From NCBI GenBank assembly GCA_002238645.1, contig MPMT01000004.1:25777-89776 (forward strand): 64,000 nucleotides of DNA, in the 5' to 3' direction. The stretch's first letter is position 1; the number at the start of each line of letters is the position of its first letter. The notes under the pieces are model-generated. The model worked only from the letters and a program-made list of their open reading frames with translations, made no database searches and was not told the origin of the DNA. This DNA is from Alphaproteobacteria bacterium bin52. GTDB taxonomy: Bacteria > Pseudomonadota > Alphaproteobacteria > Thalassobaculales > Thalassobaculaceae. The position numbers and the translations under genes were made by a program. Positions 17,898 through 26,704 of this stretch are shown one piece after another.

Positions 17898-18195
17898 CCC
17901 GAAGCCCTTCCGCCACCAACAGTGACTGAAGGCCAGTGGTCAGGTGCCGTTCCCCACGTGCCTTGAGCAGCGCATCGAGCGCCAGTTCGCAATCCTTGTA
18001 CTGGCCAATACCGTACAGGGCCGAGTGCACGCGGGAACGTTCGTCACTCAGCGCCTCCCAGGCCGTCATGATCTGCTGAGCGCGATCCGGTTCCCGGCTT
18101 GGAGGGTGGGCACGGATCAGGGTGAGGTAGCGTTTCCTGATCTCCTGGCGCGAAGCGGTGGGCGGAAGACCAAGGACAAGATAGGGCATCAGCAT
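17890..18195 (-). CDS. J-domain-like protein with HPP in place of HPD
   Basis: A 101-aa protein starting at ATG 18195, chosen because GGAAG lies 5 bases upstream; a TTG at 18207 would add four residues. It begins YLVLGLPPTASRQEIRKRYL, the first two J-domain helices. RAHPPSREPDRAQQIMTAWEALSD then covers the loop and helix III. The invariant His-Pro-Asp, which triggers Hsp70 ATP hydrolysis, reads His-Pro-Pro at residues 30-32. The remainder is a short helical tail without a Gly/Phe or zinc region. It is encoded 8 bases into the GrpE-like gene. It is probably the co-chaperone of the island Hsp70, but its mode of stimulation is open. Confidence 0.75.
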   Translation of the reverse strand: MLMPYLVLGLPPTASRQEIRKRYLTLIRAHPPSREPDRAQQIMTAWEALSDERSRVHSALYGIGQYKDCELALDALLKARGERHLTTGLQSLLVAEGLRDD

Positions 18196-18338
18196 CGCAG
18201 CTTCCAACGGTCGACAATGTACTCGGGGAAGAGAAACAGGCGACTTCCCCCATCAGCCAGGCATCCAGACCGGCATCCCTCACCGTGCGCATGATCGCGT
18301 CCGCGCAGGGCCGATTCCGGATATCTTTCCTCGATCTG

Positions 18339-20729
18339 TCAAATAAAATTCGCAAGTTCCTCGGCGAATACGTCGTACGCCATCGGACCGAAGAGGTCCG
18401 GATCGGGGTATTCGAGCCCATCGAAGTTGAAACTGAGCAGAGCCTCACGCAGTCTGCCGCTTGCCCGGCGTGCCATGCGCGCCGCACACGTCCTCAGTGT
18501 CTCACGCTCGGACGGGCTTGCACCATCAAGGGCTTCGCGGAAACGCTTTGAGTTCCAGTCGTCACCAGACTGGTAGCGGATCACCGCCAGATACAGCAGG
18601 AGTGGCCGGTTGCGCTCGCCCTCGTCCGCGCTGGTCAGTCGGCGCGTGATCTCGGAGCGGACCACTGGACTGACGTTATCGCACTCAAGCAGGGTATCGA
18701 AGGCGTCCAGCAGCTGATCACCGTCCAGCCGAATCAGGATCGCGGGCCAGCAGTGGCGCAGGATCGGCGCGATGTTGAGTCTCTTGTAGAGAACCTGAAG
18801 GTCACGGGCCAGCGGGGTAATCAGCCCGGCCGCCTCGCTGGCGTCGAGGCCGTCGATGACTGCCGCCTTCGCGGCCAGCATGCGGCGCAGTCCGGCCGCC
18901 ATTTCCGGTAGCACGATGTGTAGGTGGCTGTTCTCGTCCAGATCGTGGATCAACAGGACCAGCATCCTGATCTGGCCGGAAGGCGCAAGTCGTTCGATAT
19001 GTGGCGCTGCAATGGCGACCGCATCTCCGCTGGATGACACGATCTCCAGCAGAATGCGCTTTGCGGCGATAATGTCGGCGAGCCCTGATCGGTTCAGCGC
19101 CGCCGCCCGATCGATGTCCCGGTCCGCCAGTTCGAACCGTCCGCGGTTACGGCTCCGGTCAGAGGAGTTGAGGAATCCCGTGGCCTGCATGTCCAGTATG
19201 CGCTCGTCATACGGAGCCCGGCGCCGTGCCTCCCTCAGAGAGGTTTCGGCGCGGCGGTGTGCATTGGACGAAAAATGCAGCCGGGTCAGTTCGACATGGG
19301 GTTCGGCATCCTCGGGAAACTGGGCCGCCATGCGTTCGAGCACGTTCCGCTTGCGCGCCTTCTCCGCGTTTCCCCAACCGGGAAGGTCGATCAGGAACCG
19401 GTATCCGTCCCGGTTGTCGGGATCGGCGGCGAGGCTCGATTCCATCAGGTCGGCACAGAGCGAAAGCCCCTCATTCGGCTGGTGTCCCAGCAATTTCGAC
19501 ACTGTTTTCTTCATACTGGGGGACAGCATATAGATCCTTCTGGAGCGACGGCCGATTCTGGCGAGAGTATCGAACACTCTGGCCCGAACCAGGTCGTGGT
19601 CTGTCTGGAACGGGAACTCCGTCGGAAGGCGGGAAAGGAGAATTTCCGCAGGAGCAGGGTTCCAGGCGATCAGATCCGCTTGCTGAAGTGCGTGGTCAAC
19701 CCGTGCCAGTACACCCAGCACCCGCTTCGGCGGCAGGGTCCGCTGCGCCAGTTCGGACACGGTGTGCGGAGCAATATATTCCTGCGCGGCGGCGATACCC
19801 GCAATCGTGATCAGATCCACTAGGGCCGGAACCGGATCGTCAGGGCAGAGCGCCCGTGCCAGGCGGTTGGAGAGGTCGATGATGGTACGCGGGCGTCCGT
19901 TCCTCTTCAGGAGGGCGCAGAGGTCCCGGCCCAGCCTGGATATGGTGATGCTGTCCGTGCCCAGCGCCGCCTGTACCCGTGCAGATCCCTCCCGGCCGCC
20001 GCCCCGTCCACTGACGCGACGGAGTTCGGCGAGAGTATCGGCAAGGACGAAGTCGTCGGGAAGCTCGTCGAGAAACCCGGCCAGCGCCCTGTTGTCACCG
20101 TCGCTGTATGAACTCATCGCGCCGCAGAACAGGCTCCAGGCGCGGTAGGGAGACTGCGGCGGCAGGCGACGCAGTTTTTCGGTGCAGGAGTGCCAGTCAC
20201 CACGATCCATGGCCTCGACACTGCCGATGACATCGTCTGCGTTCCGCTTCAGTGCAGTATTCTCGTCGAGCGCAGCGAGCGCATCCCAGCACCGGTGGAT
20301 CACCAGTTGATCGGCCAGACAGCGCTCGATATCGCTATTCGACGCCCCCGACTGTCCTGACGCCGCATACGCAGCGATCGCGTCACTTCCCTCAAGGTGC
20401 TTCAGATAAAGGTGCAGATCCTCCTCGCCCAGATGGTCGGCACGAACGGCCCCGCGGTGTTCCGCCGCCCGTGAGCGCATGAGTGTCGCTTCCCTTTTCT
20501 GACCCTGCCGGTCGAATTCCCGCGCCCTGCGAGTGAACGCGCAAAATCGCAGCAAGGCGCTGTCGAGACTTTCGTTCTTGCCGGCCGGAAGCCGTTTCAA
20601 TACAGCAAGGGTGGCCCGTGCATCGTTGCGGTGAAAGAGCCGTCGCGCTTCCCGAATGACGTCGGCGTTGGTCTTCAGTACCGGGGTCTTTTTCCGGTTC
20701 TTTCCGCGATTCCTGTTTCGTGCTGCCAT
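18339..20729 (-). CDS. Large helical-repeat (TPR-like) protein of the Hsp70 island
   Basis: A 796-aa protein of unknown function and the first gene of the chaperone operon. The first 20 residues are strongly basic (RNRNRGKNRKK), and the rest is almost wholly alpha-helical. TPR-like pairs are visible, for instance NADVIREARRLFHRNDAR near the N-terminus, then AEPHVELTRLHFSSNAHRR and ETSLREARRRAPYDERILD near the middle. No transmembrane segment, signal peptide or catalytic motif is seen. It could be a client or scaffold for the Hsp70 set, or a nucleic-acid-binding adaptor given its basic tail. The 143-base gap to the J-like gene suggests one transcript. Upstream promoter sequences are not clear. 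Confidence 0.8.
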   Translation of the reverse strand: MAARNRNRGKNRKKTPVLKTNADVIREARRLFHRNDARATLAVLKRLPAGKNESLDSALLRFCAFTRRAREFDRQGQKREATLMRSRAAEHRGAVRADHLGEEDLHLYLKHLEGSDAIAAYAASGQSGASNSDIERCLADQLVIHRCWDALAALDENTALKRNADDVIGSVEAMDRGDWHSCTEKLRRLPPQSPYRAWSLFCGAMSSYSDGDNRALAGFLDELPDDFVLADTLAELRRVSGRGGGREGSARVQAALGTDSITISRLGRDLCALLKRNGRPRTIIDLSNRLARALCPDDPVPALVDLITIAGIAAAQEYIAPHTVSELAQRTLPPKRVLGVLARVDHALQQADLIAWNPAPAEILLSRLPTEFPFQTDHDLVRARVFDTLARIGRRSRRIYMLSPSMKKTVSKLLGHQPNEGLSLCADLMESSLAADPDNRDGYRFLIDLPGWGNAEKARKRNVLERMAAQFPEDAEPHVELTRLHFSSNAHRRAETSLREARRRAPYDERILDMQATGFLNSSDRSRNRGRFELADRDIDRAAALNRSGLADIIAAKRILLEIVSSSGDAVAIAAPHIERLAPSGQIRMLVLLIHDLDENSHLHIVLPEMAAGLRRMLAAKAAVIDGLDASEAAGLITPLARDLQVLYKRLNIAPILRHCWPAILIRLDGDQLLDAFDTLLECDNVSPVVRSEITRRLTSADEGERNRPLLLYLAVIRYQSGDDWNSKRFREALDGASPSERETLRTCAARMARRASGRLREALLSFNFDGLEYPDPDLFGPMAYDVFAEELANFI

Positions 20730-21189
20730 TTTCCGGACCGCCTGATTTCAGTACGTTCGGTGCACCTGAGCCACAGGGCACCCGCCCGCACCATGCTACA
20801 AAGTTCGAAAGGCGGCACAATGACAGGTTATCGTCAACCGGGCCCATCGGTCGTGCCCGCTCCTGTGGGGACGGGGTTCGGCGCGCTGAGGACGACGGGC
20901 CGGACATCGCGTCACCAACCTGACGACTGAAGGGTCAGGGTACCCGCGCGTTAAGCATTTCACAAGCCCCTGAAATCTTTCATCTTCCGAGCCTCTTGCA
21001 AGATTGCGAGCTCAGATTGGTGGGAGACACACTGACCGGTCTTCATGGAGGTGGTTGGCGGCGATTTTTCGTTCCTGGCCGCGCATCCGGGGCCTGATCT
21101 GGCGGATGTGGCCCGATTCGGCAGAATCCGGGCGGGGGTGACCGCTGCTTGCGCGGGAAGCGACCGGAATCGGTTTGCAGACGGGAAGT
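20730..21189. other. Spacer between chaperone operon and transposase remnant
   Basis: No supported gene. On the minus strand, reading towards the operon, gcacaa (20815-20820) and atgcta (20793-20798) give a weak TTGTGC-16-TAGCAT promoter candidate. Around 20957-20976 a palindrome ATTTCA/TGAAAT encloses CAAGCCCC, which may be part of the end of the neighbouring element, but a matching inverted repeat on the other side was not found. Confidence 0.4.
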
Positions 21190-21655
21190 TCAGAGCAGGA
21201 GACGCTGCAGTTGCTCGACGGTCAGTGCGAGGATGGCGAACATGAGGTGGCAGGACACCTTTGCCGCCCCACGGACCCGGACATGACGGCCACCGTAGTC
21301 ATCCTTCAGACGGGCATTCACCCTCTCGCTGTTGGTGCGTTCGGCGTAGCGGACCGCCCGTCGCATCCCGATAGTTGAGTGCCCGTTGCGCCTTCGCGTC
21401 CTGGCGCAAGGCCTCCTTGAGCGCCGCGTCGCGACGAGGATTGGGGTCGATAATCGCGACATGACCCATGCTCTTGCTGAATTCGTGGACCTGCTTCGCG
21501 TCGTAGGCTGCGTCCATCAACTCGTACAGGTACGTCACCCTCTGCCCGGTCTGTGTCGCCAACGGGATCGCGGCCTGGCTGTCGTGCAGTGACGCCGAGG
21601 TCAGAAGGCACCCGATCGGGATGCCACCGTCCGCCGAGTCGGCAAGATACACCGT
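21190..21655 (-). mobile_element. IS5-type insertion-sequence remnant
   Basis: DDE-transposase-like coding without its N-terminal part and split by a frameshift, as described for the pseudogene. Clear terminal inverted repeats or target duplications were not found, so the limits are only those of the recognisable coding. Confidence 0.6.
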
Positions 21656-22453
21656 GGGGGGCGCCTCGATCGAGCGTGCCGGCACGGCGCACAGCCGCGG
21701 CTTCCAGTCCGCCGCCAGCGGCTTCATCCAGACGGCGAGCCGGCGCCCGGGCTGCGTCTGTCCGGGCGGAACGCCACTGGTGAGCTCGTCGCAGCGCTCC
21801 CAGCCCGCAGCGGCATGGCAACTGCCGGCATGCTCCGGAGCGACATAGGTGTAGACCAGCAGCGGGCGGCATCCGCCCGCCGCCTCCCAGTCATCGGCCA
21901 GGAGCGCCGTGGCCATGGCAAGCACATGCGACGCCAGGTTCGGCACGTGAACCCAGGGACACAGCAGGTATCTCTGGTTGCAGACGATTTCGTCGAGATG
22001 CGCCACCCGGGCGTCGTCGCACCAGCCGATCCAGCGGTCACGCGCCTTCTGGTGCCAAGAGGCCGGCGCAAACCCGATGCCGCCGAGAAGCCCGTGGCAC
22101 GACGACTCGATCCAGTAGCACGCCTGTCGACCCGGCGAGCGGGCCCAGCCCAGAGAGTTCCAGGCAGCGATCATCGCTTCCCGACGACGCCGTGACGCCT
22201 GGTCCTCGACCGGAACCAGCCGGACCGTGCCAGGTTCCTCCAGAGTGCACCGGATCTCCCGGGCAATCGCGGCCCCCGGGGCCGGCAGGATGATCGACAG
22301 CCGAGCCGCCAGGCGCGGCAACAGCTTGCGGGCCGATGCCTCGGCGCGTGCGCCCGACCGCTCACGCCAGCCTGAGGGGTCACACGGATCCCGAGCCAGA
22401 CTGCTGCGCGTTGCCCCCGGCTGAGTCTCGCAGCCACTCCAGCGTGCCCGCAT
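21190..22453 (-). pseudogene. Chimeric DruA-domain / DDE transposase pseudogene, frameshifted
   Basis: The first part carries a DruA/DUF4338-type domain (coded by about 22215-21765). Its signature segments are KARDRWIGWCDDARVAHLDE, ending in PWVHVPNLASHVLA, and RPLLVYTYVAPEHAGSCHAA. From about 21655 the frame continues as an IS5-type DDE transposase tail (TSASLHDSQAAIPL, DAAYDAKQ, IIDPNPRRDAAL). Near 21370 the frame is lost, and homology resumes one frame away as AERTNSERVNARLKDDYGGR to the stop at 21190, so the gene is broken. The start at 22453 is the best ATG. The N-terminal catalytic Asp part of the DDE domain seems missing. DruA domains occur both in the Druantia defence system and in transposases; here the transposase origin is more likely. 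Confidence 0.8.
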
Positions 22454-22766
22454 CAAACTGACGGAACCCAATCTGCATGCCGGACTACATACGACCAATA
22501 GATCTCAGAGTTCACAGTGGATCGATGAAAGCCCTGCAATACAGGCACTCCATGGCGCGTGCTCCGGGCCGGCAGCAGCATTGAACCTTCGCAGGCCTTG
22601 CCCTGTGCAGCCTGGCATGCGGAGGAACCTGTCGGTGATGACGCGTTGCGTCGGGGCAAGTCGTCCAACAGCAGGTGGTCTGCCACTTGCGGTGATGGTT
22701 CCCGAATCATGCGTGCTCACCCCCGTCGCGCCAGTGCCGGCAAGCCGGAGTGCGCGGCCCCAGGCG

Positions 22767-23750
22767 TCATCCATCGTTCAGGTGACAGGCCGCATGTCGG
22801 CCGGATGCGATTTGGCGCAGAACGGGCGCCTCATGTCGGCAGCGAGGCATGGCATGGGGACAACGGGGATGGAAGTGACACCCGCCCGGCGGGTCGAGCG
22901 GCGAGGGAATCTCGCCCATGACCGGTTCGTAGACCCGCCGGCGGGCGTCGAGCTTGGGCGCGCCGGCCAGCAGGGCACGGGTGTAGGGATGGTTGGGGGT
23001 GTCGAACAACTCCCCGCTCGGAGCCGATTCGACCACCCGGCCCAGGTACATGATTACCACCCGGTCGGAGATGTGCTCGACCACGCTCAGGTCATGACTG
23101 ATGAACAGGTAGGTCAGGTCGAGGTCGCGGCGCAGGTCCATGAACAGGTTCAGGACCTGGGCCTGGATCGAGACGTCGAGTGCGGCGACCGCCTCGTCGC
23201 AGACCAGGAATTCCGGCTGGACTGCAAGCGCCCGCGCGATGCCGATGCGCTGGCGCTGGCCGCCGGAAAACTGGTGCGGGTAGCGTCGCTTGAAGGCCGG
23301 ATCGAGACCGACCCGCCTCATGGTGGCGTCGACGTAGCCGTCGCGCTCCTGCTTCGCGACGATTCCGTGCAGCAGCGGTGCCTCGCCGATGATGTTCTCG
23401 ACCCGCATGCGCGGATTCAGCGAGGCGAACGGGTCCTGGAAGATCATCTGTACCTCGAGTGCGGCCTCGCGGGCCTCTGCACCCTGCAGTGTCGTCAGGT
23501 CCCGGCCCCGGTAGAGGATCGTTCCTTCCGTCGGCTCCATGATCCCGGCGACGATGCGCCCGAAGGTCGACTTGCCGCAGCCGGATTCACCGACCAGGCC
23601 CACTACTTCGCCGCGCTCCACGGTGATCGACACACCGTCGAGCGCATGGACCGTCTCTTCGCGTACCGAGGCGCCGAGGCGCCCGGCAATCCGGGCCGCA
23701 AGGTCGAGTGACTTCACGAACCGCTTGCTGATTGACCGGGCCTCGATCAT
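22767..23750 (-). CDS. Oligopeptide/dipeptide ABC transporter ATP-binding protein (OppF/DppF-like)
   Basis: Second ATPase of a peptide importer, 327 aa. Walker A is GESGCGKS (54-61), the signature is QFSGGQRQRIGIARAL, Walker B is FLVCDEAVAALD, and the switch histidine is in FISHDLSVVEH. It carries the oligopeptide ATPase C-terminal extension with the CPHAMPRC-type cysteine region. Start ATG 23750 overlaps the OppD-like stop by 4 bases; longer frames upstream are shadow coding. Peptide import is the usual role; nickel or other solutes are also possible. Confidence 0.95.
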   Translation of the reverse strand: MIEARSISKRFVKSLDLAARIAGRLGASVREETVHALDGVSITVERGEVVGLVGESGCGKSTFGRIVAGIMEPTEGTILYRGRDLTTLQGAEAREAALEVQMIFQDPFASLNPRMRVENIIGEAPLLHGIVAKQERDGYVDATMRRVGLDPAFKRRYPHQFSGGQRQRIGIARALAVQPEFLVCDEAVAALDVSIQAQVLNLFMDLRRDLDLTYLFISHDLSVVEHISDRVVIMYLGRVVESAPSGELFDTPNHPYTRALLAGAPKLDARRRVYEPVMGEIPSPLDPPGGCHFHPRCPHAMPRCRHEAPVLRQIASGRHAACHLNDG

Positions 23751-24730
23751 TGCGCGACCTCCAGAACCGGGTGGTGGCATCGCAGCACCCGCCCGGGCAG
23801 CGGATGCGACGGCTCCGGCTCGGCCAGGCAGGTGTCGTCGGCAACGGAGCATCTCTCCCGGAACGCGCATCCCGGCGCCAGGTTCAGCAGCGAGGGTGTC
23901 ATGCCGGGAATCTGGAACAGCCTGTCGCCGCGGGTGTTGCGGCTCGGGACCGAGCCGATCAGGCCACGGGTATAGGGATGCGCCGGCTGGTCGATGATGT
24001 CGGCGGTTGTCCCCTGCTCGACGATGCGCCCGGCATACATTACCGAGATCCGGTCGGCGATACCGGCTACCACGGCGAGATCGTGTGTGATCCAGATCAT
24101 CGACGCACCGGTCTCCCGGCACAGTTTCTGCGCCTCGTACAGGATCTGTCCCTGGATGGTCACGTCGAGCGCCGTGGTCGGCTCGTCGGCGATGATCAGG
24201 CTGGGTCTGTTGAGCAGCGCGATGGCGATCGCCACCCGCTGGCGCATTCCGCCGGAGAACTGGTGTGGATAGGCGCGCAGGCGTTCGTCCGGTGACGGAA
24301 TGCCGACCTGGCCCAGCGCGTCACGCGCCGCCTCCCGGGCCTGGGCGGCCGGGACCGTGTTGTGGGCCAGCACCGCCTCGACCATCTGGGTTTCGATGCG
24401 CAGGACCGGGTTGAGCGTCATCATCGGATCCTGGAAGATCATCGCGATGCGGTTGCCGCGCAGCGAGCGCATCTGCTCGTCATCGAGCCCGACCAGGTCG
24501 CGGCCATCGTGGATGATGCGGCCCTCGACCACGCGGCCCGGCGGATCCACCAGGCCGATGATCGAGAACCCGGTCACGGACTTGCCGGACCCGGACTCGC
24601 CGACCAGGCCCATGATCTCGCCCTTGCCCACCTCGAAGCTGACGCCGTCGACCGCCTTGACCACCCCGGCCTTGGTGAAGAAGTGCGTCTTCAGCCCCTC
24701 GACAGTGAGCGTGGTTTCGTCACCCGCCAC
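23747..24730 (-). CDS. Oligopeptide/dipeptide ABC transporter ATP-binding protein (OppD/DppD-like)
   Basis: First ATPase of the importer, 327 aa, starting at GTG 24730. It has Walker A GESGSGKS (44-51), Q-loop IFQDPMMTLNPV, signature QFSGGMRQRVAIAIAL, Walker B LIIADEPTTALD and the WITHDLAVV switch. The C-terminal domain includes the cysteine-containing segment PGCAFRERCSVADDTC, which in related proteins can bind an iron-sulfur cluster. It lies 4 bases after the permease stop and overlaps the OppF-like gene. It pairs with OppF to form the ATPase heterodimer. Confidence 0.95.
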   Translation of the reverse strand: MAGDETTLTVEGLKTHFFTKAGVVKAVDGVSFEVGKGEIMGLVGESGSGKSVTGFSIIGLVDPPGRVVEGRIIHDGRDLVGLDDEQMRSLRGNRIAMIFQDPMMTLNPVLRIETQMVEAVLAHNTVPAAQAREAARDALGQVGIPSPDERLRAYPHQFSGGMRQRVAIAIALLNRPSLIIADEPTTALDVTIQGQILYEAQKLCRETGASMIWITHDLAVVAGIADRISVMYAGRIVEQGTTADIIDQPAHPYTRGLIGSVPSRNTRGDRLFQIPGMTPSLLNLAPGCAFRERCSVADDTCLAEPEPSHPLPGRVLRCHHPVLEVAQ

Positions 24731-24734
24731 GGGG

Positions 24735-25676
24735 CTACTTCTGCAGTCTCGGGTTCAGGACGTCGCGCAGCTGGTCGCCAACGAGGTTGATCGAGACGAT
24801 GGTGATGAGCAGTGCGACACCGGGATAGACGCTGATCCAGTACTTCATGCTCAGCATGTACTCGAAACCGTTGGCAATGAGCAGGCCGAGCGAGGGCTCG
24901 GTGATCGGCAGGCCGATGCCGAGGAAGCTCAGCGTTGCTTCCAATGCGATCGCGTGCGCGGTCTGGACCGTCACCACCACGATCAGCGGTGGCAGGCAGT
25001 TCGGCAGCAGGTGACGGAACAGGATGCGGCGGTGGCCGAGCGCAAGACAGGTCGCGGCATCGATGTACTCCTTGGAGCGTTCGACCAGCGCACTGGCACG
25101 CACCGTGCGCGCATAGTAGGCCCACTGCACGGTAATCAGTGCGATCAGGATCTTGTCGACCCCCTTGCCGAGCACCGCCAGCAGGACCAGGGCAACCAGG
25201 ATCGAGGGGAAGCTCAGCTGGATGTCGACGATCCGCATGATCACGGTATCGACGCGCCCGCCGAAATACGCTGCCGCCAGACCGACGACGCTGCCGATGG
25301 CCATGGCGATGATCCCGCTCATCACGCCCACGCCAAGGCTGATGCGCAGCCCGTAGAAGATCGCGCTCAGCAGGTCGCGCCCGGCACCATCCGTGCCCAG
25401 CACGAACACCCGGCCGTCGAACGCGGTGCTGCCTGGCGGCATGTGGGAATCGAGCACGCTGACCTGCGCGAGGTCGTAGGGGTCGGTGGGAGCGATCCAG
25501 GGCGCGAACAGGGCGATGAAGGCGATGACCGCGAACACCGCGAGTGCCACGGTCGCAATGCGGCTTTCCAGGAAGTCGGAGACAAAGCGGCGAAACGGCG
25601 TCTCGACGCTGACATCTTCGGGGCGCGGTGCGGCCTCGAGGCCGGTCCCGGGCCGCTGTTCCGCCTGGACGGTCAT
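24735..25676 (-). CDS. Peptide ABC transporter permease (DppC/OppC-like)
   Basis: Inner-membrane permease of 313 aa. An N-terminal hydrophobic segment (IATVALAVFAVIAFIALFAPWI) precedes the OppC-type loop and at least five further membrane helices. The EAA coupling loop is EYIDAATCLALGHRRILFRH, with the LLPN that follows. It faces the OppD/OppF ATPases. The ATG at 25676 overlaps the DppB-like stop by 4 bases. Confidence 0.95.
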   Translation of the reverse strand: MTVQAEQRPGTGLEAAPRPEDVSVETPFRRFVSDFLESRIATVALAVFAVIAFIALFAPWIAPTDPYDLAQVSVLDSHMPPGSTAFDGRVFVLGTDGAGRDLLSAIFYGLRISLGVGVMSGIIAMAIGSVVGLAAAYFGGRVDTVIMRIVDIQLSFPSILVALVLLAVLGKGVDKILIALITVQWAYYARTVRASALVERSKEYIDAATCLALGHRRILFRHLLPNCLPPLIVVVTVQTAHAIALEATLSFLGIGLPITEPSLGLLIANGFEYMLSMKYWISVYPGVALLITIVSINLVGDQLRDVLNPRLQK

Positions 25677-26650
25677 GCCCGGGTATCCTGAAGGCGGACC
25701 CGGGGGTCCAGGATCGAGTAGACGATGTCGACCACGAGGTTGATGATCACGAACATCAGCACCACGATCATCAGGTAGGCGACCACCACCGGCCGGTCGA
25801 GTTCATGCAGCGAGTCGATGATGAGCTTGCCCATGCCGGGCCAGGCGAAGACCGATTCGGTCACCACCGAAAAAGCGACCAGCCCGCCGAATTCGAGACC
25901 GAGAACGGTGACCACCGGGATCATGATGTTCTTCAGCAGGTGGACCAGTACCACCCGGGTTTCGCTCAGTCCCTTGGCGCGGGCGAACTTGATGTAGTCC
26001 TGGTGAATGGCCTCGCGGGTACCGGCTCGCGCCAGCCTGATGACAAGCGAAAGCTTGAACAGTGACAGGTTGATCGCCGGAAGCAGCAGGTGCGACAACC
26101 CGTCCCGGGTGAGGAAACTGACCTCCACGCCGAGGACGGGCACGGTGTCGCCGCGCCCCGTGGACGGCAGCCAGCCGAGCATCACCGCGAACAGCATGAT
26201 CATCATGATGCCGACCCAGAAACTCGGCAGGCTGAAGCCCAGGATCGAGCCGGCCATGATGGTTCGCGACCACCCGGCGTCGGGTCGCAGTCCTGCGAGT
26301 ACGCCGAGCGGAATGCCGAGCACCACGGCGAGCAGCAGTGCTGCGATCGCGAGCTCGAAGGTCGCGGGCATGCGCTCGATGATCAGCTGCAATGCCGGCT
26401 GGCCGAAGATGAAGGAATCGCCGAGGTCTCCCTGGAGCGCGTTGACCACGAAGTAGCCGTACTGCTCGTGTAGCGGCCGGTCGAGCCCCAGGTCCCGAAT
26501 CACCCGTTCGATCTCCGCCTGATCGGCTTCCGGGTTGATCAGCATGTCGACCGGATCACCGACGATGTTGACGCCGACGAACACCAGCAGCGACATCACC
26601 GCCACGACAACGACGCTCTGCAGCAGTCGGCGGATAATGAAGACGGTCAT
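25673..26650 (-). CDS. Peptide ABC transporter permease (DppB/OppB-like)
   Basis: Inner-membrane permease of 325 aa beginning MTVFIIRRLLQSVVVVAVMS, the OppB-type first helix. The periplasmic loop contains PLHEQYGYFVVNALQGDLG. The EAA loop is YIKFARAKGLSETRVVLVH. Around six membrane segments are visible. It is 54 bases downstream of the substrate-binding protein gene, in operon order binding protein, DppB, DppC, DppD, DppF. Confidence 0.95.
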   Translation of the reverse strand: MTVFIIRRLLQSVVVVAVMSLLVFVGVNIVGDPVDMLINPEADQAEIERVIRDLGLDRPLHEQYGYFVVNALQGDLGDSFIFGQPALQLIIERMPATFELAIAALLLAVVLGIPLGVLAGLRPDAGWSRTIMAGSILGFSLPSFWVGIMMIMLFAVMLGWLPSTGRGDTVPVLGVEVSFLTRDGLSHLLLPAINLSLFKLSLVIRLARAGTREAIHQDYIKFARAKGLSETRVVLVHLLKNIMIPVVTVLGLEFGGLVAFSVVTESVFAWPGMGKLIIDSLHELDRPVVVAYLMIVVLMFVIINLVVDIVYSILDPRVRLQDTRA

Positions 26651-26704
26651 TGGGTCACCGGGTCCGGCCGGGGGCGGGCGGCAGGACCGCCCGCCCGTTG
26701 ACCG

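Noticed and set aside
21656..22453. Druantia defence system (DruA domain present)
   Set aside because: No DruB-DruE or large helicase is nearby and the domain is joined to a transposase tail, so the transposase interpretation is simpler.
20957..22550. Terminal inverted repeats of the transposase element
   Set aside because: Segments near both ends (AAGCCCCTGAAAT and AAGCCCTGCAAT) match in direct, not inverted, orientation, so element ends could not be set.
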